A DNA stretch of 8,841 nt from an uncultured Mitsuokella sp. GTDB lineage: Bacteria > Bacillota > Negativicutes > Selenomonadales > Selenomonadaceae. Location: NCBI GenBank assembly GCA_900770895.1, contig CAAGMF010000201.1, positions 1 through 8,841 on the forward strand. The letters are read 5' to 3'. Below the pieces are notes generated by a model. That model did not search any database, had not been told where the DNA came from, and saw nothing but the letters and a program-made list of their open reading frames with translations. This document shows, in pieces, positions 6,017 to 8,841 of the stretch (its first letter is position 1; every line of letters starts with the position of its first letter). Both the position numbers and the translations under genes were made by a program.

Positions 6017-6511
6017 TTAGCGATTGTCTACCTTATCGAGCGCATACAGGTCATGCTTGGCAAAGCGCTCCCAGGCCAGCTGCTCGAACTTCGTCCCCTT
6101 CCGCCCGTAATTGGCGAACGGATCAATCGATATGCCGCCCCGGGGCAGGAACTTGCCCCAGACCTCGATGTACTTGGGGTCCATGAGCTTGATGAGGTCC
6201 TTCATGATGACGTTCACGACATCCTCATGAAAATCGCCATGGTTGCGGAAACTCACGAGATAGAGCTTGAGCGACTTGCTCTCCACCATCCGCTGATCTG
6301 GTACGTAGGAGATGTATATCGTCGCATAATCCGGCTGCCCAGTGATCGGGCACAGTGCCGTGAACTCCGGGCAGTTGAACTTCACCCAGTAATCATTATC
6401 GGGATGCCGGTTGGCAAATGTCTCCAGTATCTCGGGGCAATAGTCATAGTGATACTTGACTTTCTTCGCTCCGAGCAATGTTATCTTTTCCTCTGTCTTG
6501 TCGCGTGACAT
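6017..6511 (-). CDS. queF: NADPH-dependent 7-cyano-7-deazaguanine reductase (preQ1 synthase)
   Basis: Reduces the nitrile of preQ0 to the amine preQ1 with two NADPH, in the pathway to queuosine at position 34 of GUN tRNAs. At 164 residues it is the short Bacillus-type, single-domain form. FNCPEFTALCPITGQPDYA at 45-63 holds the catalytic Cys54 and Asp61. ESKSLKLYL at 77-85 is the family signature, followed by FHEDVVN at 94-100 with the substrate-binding His and Glu. I chose ATG at 6511, eight bases after AAGGG; a GTG one codon upstream (6514) is possible but less well spaced. It begins 18 bases after the phosphodiesterase stop. The earlier pathway genes (queD, queE, queC) are not nearby, so this gene is separated from its usual cluster. 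No preQ1 riboswitch is seen. Confidence 0.96.
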   Translation of the reverse strand: MSRDKTEEKITLLGAKKVKYHYDYCPEILETFANRHPDNDYWVKFNCPEFTALCPITGQPDYATIYISYVPDQRMVESKSLKLYLVSFRNHGDFHEDVVNVIMKDLIKLMDPKYIEVWGKFLPRGGISIDPFANYGRKGTKFEQLAWERFAKHDLYALDKVDNR

Positions 6512-6529
6512 CACATCATCCCTTATCTA

Positions 6530-8263
6530 TCAGTATTTCACGACCTTCTGTATCGGCATCTGGGACTCCCCGACACCGCGCACGTATTTCTGCTCGAAAT
6601 CAGCTTCGCTCTCGGGACGCCCGAACAGATAGCCCTGGATGGCATCCGCATGGCAGGTCTGCGACAGAAGGTCATACTGCGCCTTCTGCTCTACGCCCTC
6701 GACGCATATATCAAGGTCGACCGAATGACAGAGCTTGATCGTGTACTCCACCAGCTGACGATCGAAATCCGTATCGAGTATCTTGTTCACGAAAGCCCGG
6801 TCTATCTTCACTATATCACAAGACAGATTCTTCAGCAATGACAGCGACGAATAACCTTTCCCGAAATCATCCATGGCAATGCGGATGCCAGCCTGACGGA
6901 AGGCATCGAACTGCTGGTTCACGAAATTCCAGTCGGCCACGATCTTGCTCTCAGTGAGCTCGAGTACGATGGCATCGGCCGGCAGATCGTAATCCTGCAG
7001 GCACTGATTGGCGAAATCCTTGAACGACAAGTCCTTGACCTGCTCATAGCTCATGTTTATGGATATGTGGAACTCCGGCACGAAAGCGCGCCACCGCCGG
7101 CACACCTTGACTGCCTGCTCAAATATCCATTTGCCGACCGGTATGATGAGCTTCGTCTCCTCGAGTATGGGGATGAACTCCATCGGCGCCACCATCTTGC
7201 CCTTCGGATTGCGCCAGCGCAAAAGTGCCTCGGCTCCGAGCAGATGACGCGTCCGCGCATCGACCTGCGGCTGGAAGAACAAGCTGAACCCTGTGCAGCC
7301 ATTCTCGACGCTGTCGAAGATATCATCGCGCATCGATATCGACCGCACCCAGCGGTTATACTGCTCCTTGCTGAATATGCAGTTGCGGTTCTTGCCGTCG
7401 CGCTTCGCGATATCGAGTGCGGCCTCGGCATGCTTGTACAGCACGAGATAGTCTTTGCCGCCCATCGGGTAGAATACCGTGCCAGCTGAGATCGTGCACA
7501 GGTACTCATGCCCGTCGATATCCTGCGGCAGTACGAGCGCCCGCTGGATGCCTTCGAACACCTTGTTCGCCTGTTCCTCGTCGCCTGATGGCAGTATGAG
7601 ACCGAACTGGTCGCCATCGAGCTTATACAGCGTCAGCATCGGCGGCAGCAGGTCAGATATCGTGGTAGCGACGTTCTTGAGTACCATATCGCCAGCCACA
7701 CGATTATAGGCCTCGTTGACCATCTTGAAATTGTCGAGACCGAAAATCATGATGGCGCCGCCCTCGCCGGTCGCATGGTACTCCGTCAGAGCACTCTTGA
7801 CCCCGTGCTCGAACTGATACTTGTTCAGCAGGCCGGTCACTTCGTCGGCCTGATTGCGCTGGGCCATGCGCCGGATCGTGGCGACCATGATGCTCGGCCG
7901 CCCTTCGCGGTCATTGCCGACCCGGGCCCGAAAGCGCATCCAGGCATAGTCGCCCTTGCGCGTCTTTACACGCCCTTCCATGTTGTAGTCATCACGCGGC
8001 TGTCCGCCAGCAGCGCTGCGCAGCAAGGCTTGGAACTGGCCCCGTTCCTCCGGGTGTACCAATGTTCCGAATATCTGATCGCCGTCAGGTATGGTCTCGC
8101 CAGGCAGGTCGAATTCTCGCACCAGATTCGGTGATACGATGGTCAGATGTTCTTGCAGATCGACAAGAACCAGGTAATCATCGGTCGTCCGCTTCAGCAT
8201 GTCGAATAAGAACTTGAATCGTCGCAAAGTCGGACTTAATGGGATACGTTTTGTCTTTCTCAT
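6530..8263 (-). CDS. PAS-GGDEF-EAL protein, likely c-di-GMP phosphodiesterase
   Basis: A 577-residue signalling protein with no membrane segment or signal peptide, so probably cytoplasmic. A PAS-like sensor covers about 21-135. A GGDEF domain covers about 137-300, but it is degenerate: the signature reads DGDQF (216-220) and the first metal aspartate is replaced by Gly175, so cyclase activity is unlikely. It may still bind GTP as a control domain. The EAL domain (about 310-560) looks complete: Glu345 in AEALLRW, Asn403, Glu435 in LELTES, Asp465-Asp466 in MDDFGKGYSSL, Lys486 in VKIDRAF, Glu522 in VEGVE and Gln543 in IQGYLFGRP. It should hydrolyse c-di-GMP to pGpG. ATG at 8263 follows AAGGGA at normal spacing. 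It is the first gene before queF and the kinase gene, with its own promoter upstream. What the PAS domain senses is not visible. Confidence 0.94.
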   Translation of the reverse strand: MRKTKRIPLSPTLRRFKFLFDMLKRTTDDYLVLVDLQEHLTIVSPNLVREFDLPGETIPDGDQIFGTLVHPEERGQFQALLRSAAGGQPRDDYNMEGRVKTRKGDYAWMRFRARVGNDREGRPSIMVATIRRMAQRNQADEVTGLLNKYQFEHGVKSALTEYHATGEGGAIMIFGLDNFKMVNEAYNRVAGDMVLKNVATTISDLLPPMLTLYKLDGDQFGLILPSGDEEQANKVFEGIQRALVLPQDIDGHEYLCTISAGTVFYPMGGKDYLVLYKHAEAALDIAKRDGKNRNCIFSKEQYNRWVRSISMRDDIFDSVENGCTGFSLFFQPQVDARTRHLLGAEALLRWRNPKGKMVAPMEFIPILEETKLIIPVGKWIFEQAVKVCRRWRAFVPEFHISINMSYEQVKDLSFKDFANQCLQDYDLPADAIVLELTESKIVADWNFVNQQFDAFRQAGIRIAMDDFGKGYSSLSLLKNLSCDIVKIDRAFVNKILDTDFDRQLVEYTIKLCHSVDLDICVEGVEQKAQYDLLSQTCHADAIQGYLFGRPESEADFEQKYVRGVGESQMPIQKVVKY

Positions 8264-8338
8264 AATTTTTTCCCTTACTAAGTGCTCAGCCTTGCCTTCC
8301 CTTTAGGCTTACTGATATATCTTTCTCCCTTACTCTAT

Positions 8339-8367
8339 ATCATATATCAATTTGTTTCTCATATCAA
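8339..8367 (-). promoter_or_regulatory. Promoter of the phosphodiesterase-queF-kinase operon
   Basis: On the minus strand TTGATA (8362-8367), exactly 17 bases, then TATGAT (8339-8344). It leaves a leader of about 70 bases before the ATG. The leader contains a small GCCT/AGGC hairpin but no riboswitch I recognise. It lies just downstream of the sdhB terminator, so the operon is transcribed on its own. Confidence 0.7.
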
Positions 8368-8404
8368 GTAAATAAGCGCGACTTTAGTCCTCTTTTCCCT
8401 GCTA

Positions 8405-8438
8405 AAAATAAAAAAAGGCTGGAGCAAATGCTCCAGCC
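8405..8438 (-). terminator. Intrinsic terminator after sdhB
   Basis: On the minus strand GGCTGGAGC pairs perfectly with GCTCCAGCC around the tetraloop ATTT and is followed by a long T-rich run (7-8 consecutive T, then more). It sits about 25 bases past the sdhB stop. A second short palindrome, GGCTGATCAGCC (8440-8451), lies between the stop and this stem. Confidence 0.93.
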
Positions 8439-8463
8439 TGGCTGATCAGCCGAAAAATGATCA

Positions 8464-8815
8464 TCAATGATCGAATATGTTGCGCAGTGCCTGCTTGTTC
8501 ACGTCGCGGTTCAGCTGTGCGAGATACGTCGTCAGCTTGATGTTCTTCGGGCAGACCTCGACGCAGTTCTGGCTGTTGCCGCAGCTCGTGATGCCGCCTT
8601 TCGCCATGAGCGCGTTGAGGCGCTTCGGCGCATCGAACTTTCCGAGCGGATGCAGGTTGAAGAGATAAGCCTGTACCGTCGGAGCCGGTCCGATGAAGTC
8701 GGACTGCGGGCCAACGTTCGGGCAGGCTTCGAGGCAGCAGCCGCAGGTCATGCAGTGCGAAATCTCGTAAGCCGTCTGAGCCGTGTACGGATTCTGGATT
8801 GGAGCATCCTTGACT
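8464..8815 (-). CDS. sdhB: Succinate dehydrogenase/fumarate reductase iron-sulfur subunit, C-terminal part
   Basis: Electron-transfer subunit of the membrane-bound succinate:quinone or quinol:fumarate oxidoreductase. It passes electrons between the flavoprotein and the cytochrome b anchor. Only about 116 C-terminal residues of the usual ~250 are present. NPYTAQTAYEISHCMTCGCCLEACPN carries one set of cluster cysteines (CX2CX2CX3CP), and SCGNSQNCVEVCPK carries the second set; together they hold the [4Fe-4S] and [3Fe-4S] centres. The N-terminal [2Fe-2S] domain is missing because the sequence ends. The frame continues upstream past the internal ATG at 8751 to base 8815, where adapter sequence begins; the gene is broken by assembly, not by mutation. 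The wording matches the Bacillus-type SdhB. It ends in two successive TGA codons and then a strong terminator, so it is the last gene of its operon. Direction of the reaction (fumarate reduction or succinate oxidation) cannot be told. Confidence 0.95.
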
Positions 8816-8841
8816 AGATCGGAAGAGCGTCGTGTAGGGAA
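8816..8841. other. Illumina sequencing-adapter remnant at contig end
   Basis: From AGATCGGAAGAGC at 8816 through the following CGTCGTGTAGGGAA, all 26 bases equal the widely used TruSeq-type adapter. The sdhB reading frame agrees with the family up to about 8815 and departs from it here. This is technical contamination, not genomic DNA. Confidence 0.97.

Noticed and set aside
6053..6508. A 151-codon plus-strand frame opposite queF
   Set aside because: It mirrors queF almost exactly in extent, and queF carries all catalytic motifs.
7057..7617. A 186-codon minus-strand frame inside the GGDEF-EAL gene
   Set aside because: Different frame of the same strand, rich in Arg and Ser, no domain; the 577-residue frame is clearly the real one.
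8264..8338. Leader of the phosphodiesterase operon considered as a c-di-GMP or preQ1 riboswitch
   Set aside because: The leader is only about 70 bases, with one small hairpin and none of the conserved core bases of those riboswitches.

Overview
The window reads as a piece of a draft or metagenomic bacterial assembly. All seven protein genes lie on the minus strand. Their products and their GC-rich codons suggest a Bacillota organism, and my best guess is a Negativicutes relative of Selenomonas or Mitsuokella. Pointers are the Bacillus-type SdhB iron-sulfur subunit, a YqeB-type selenium/molybdenum accessory protein, a TatD-associated radical SAM protein and short B. subtilis-type QueF. The taxonomy is inference only. 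The last 26 bases match Illumina adapter sequence, so genomic sequence really ends at about 8815.

Layout from left to right. 1-1427: the N-terminal ~475 codons of the acetolactate synthase large subunit (ilvB), cut by the window edge. 1542-1703: a short palindromic repeat element (copy A). 1710-3261: a two-gene unit, yqeB followed by a comF-family phosphoribosyltransferase gene that overlaps it by 8 bases. 3262-4289: about 1 kb without a protein gene. It holds the yqeB promoter, then a plus-strand unit with a near-consensus promoter (3467-3495), about 520 bases of structure-rich sequence and an intrinsic terminator (3983-4021). I read this as a large structured non-coding RNA. It is followed by a ~193-base fold-back (long inverted repeat) element at 4071-4263. 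4290-4949: the radical SAM gene. 4981-5166: a second copy (B) of the palindromic repeat, in opposite orientation to copy A. 5173-8263: an apparent operon in the order PAS-GGDEF-EAL phosphodiesterase, queF, pyridoxamine kinase, with a promoter at 8339-8367. 8405-8438: a strong terminator of the sdhB transcript. 8464-8815: the C-terminal part of sdhB.

The genes are mostly metabolic: branched-chain amino acid synthesis (ilvB), queuosine synthesis (queF), B6 salvage (pdxY-like), anaerobic or respiratory fumarate/succinate metabolism (sdhB), molybdenum hydroxylase maturation (yqeB) and c-di-GMP breakdown. The most unusual material is not protein-coding. It comprises the large structured RNA candidate, the fold-back element beside it, and two mirrored palindromic repeats, each sitting 6 bases past a stop codon.
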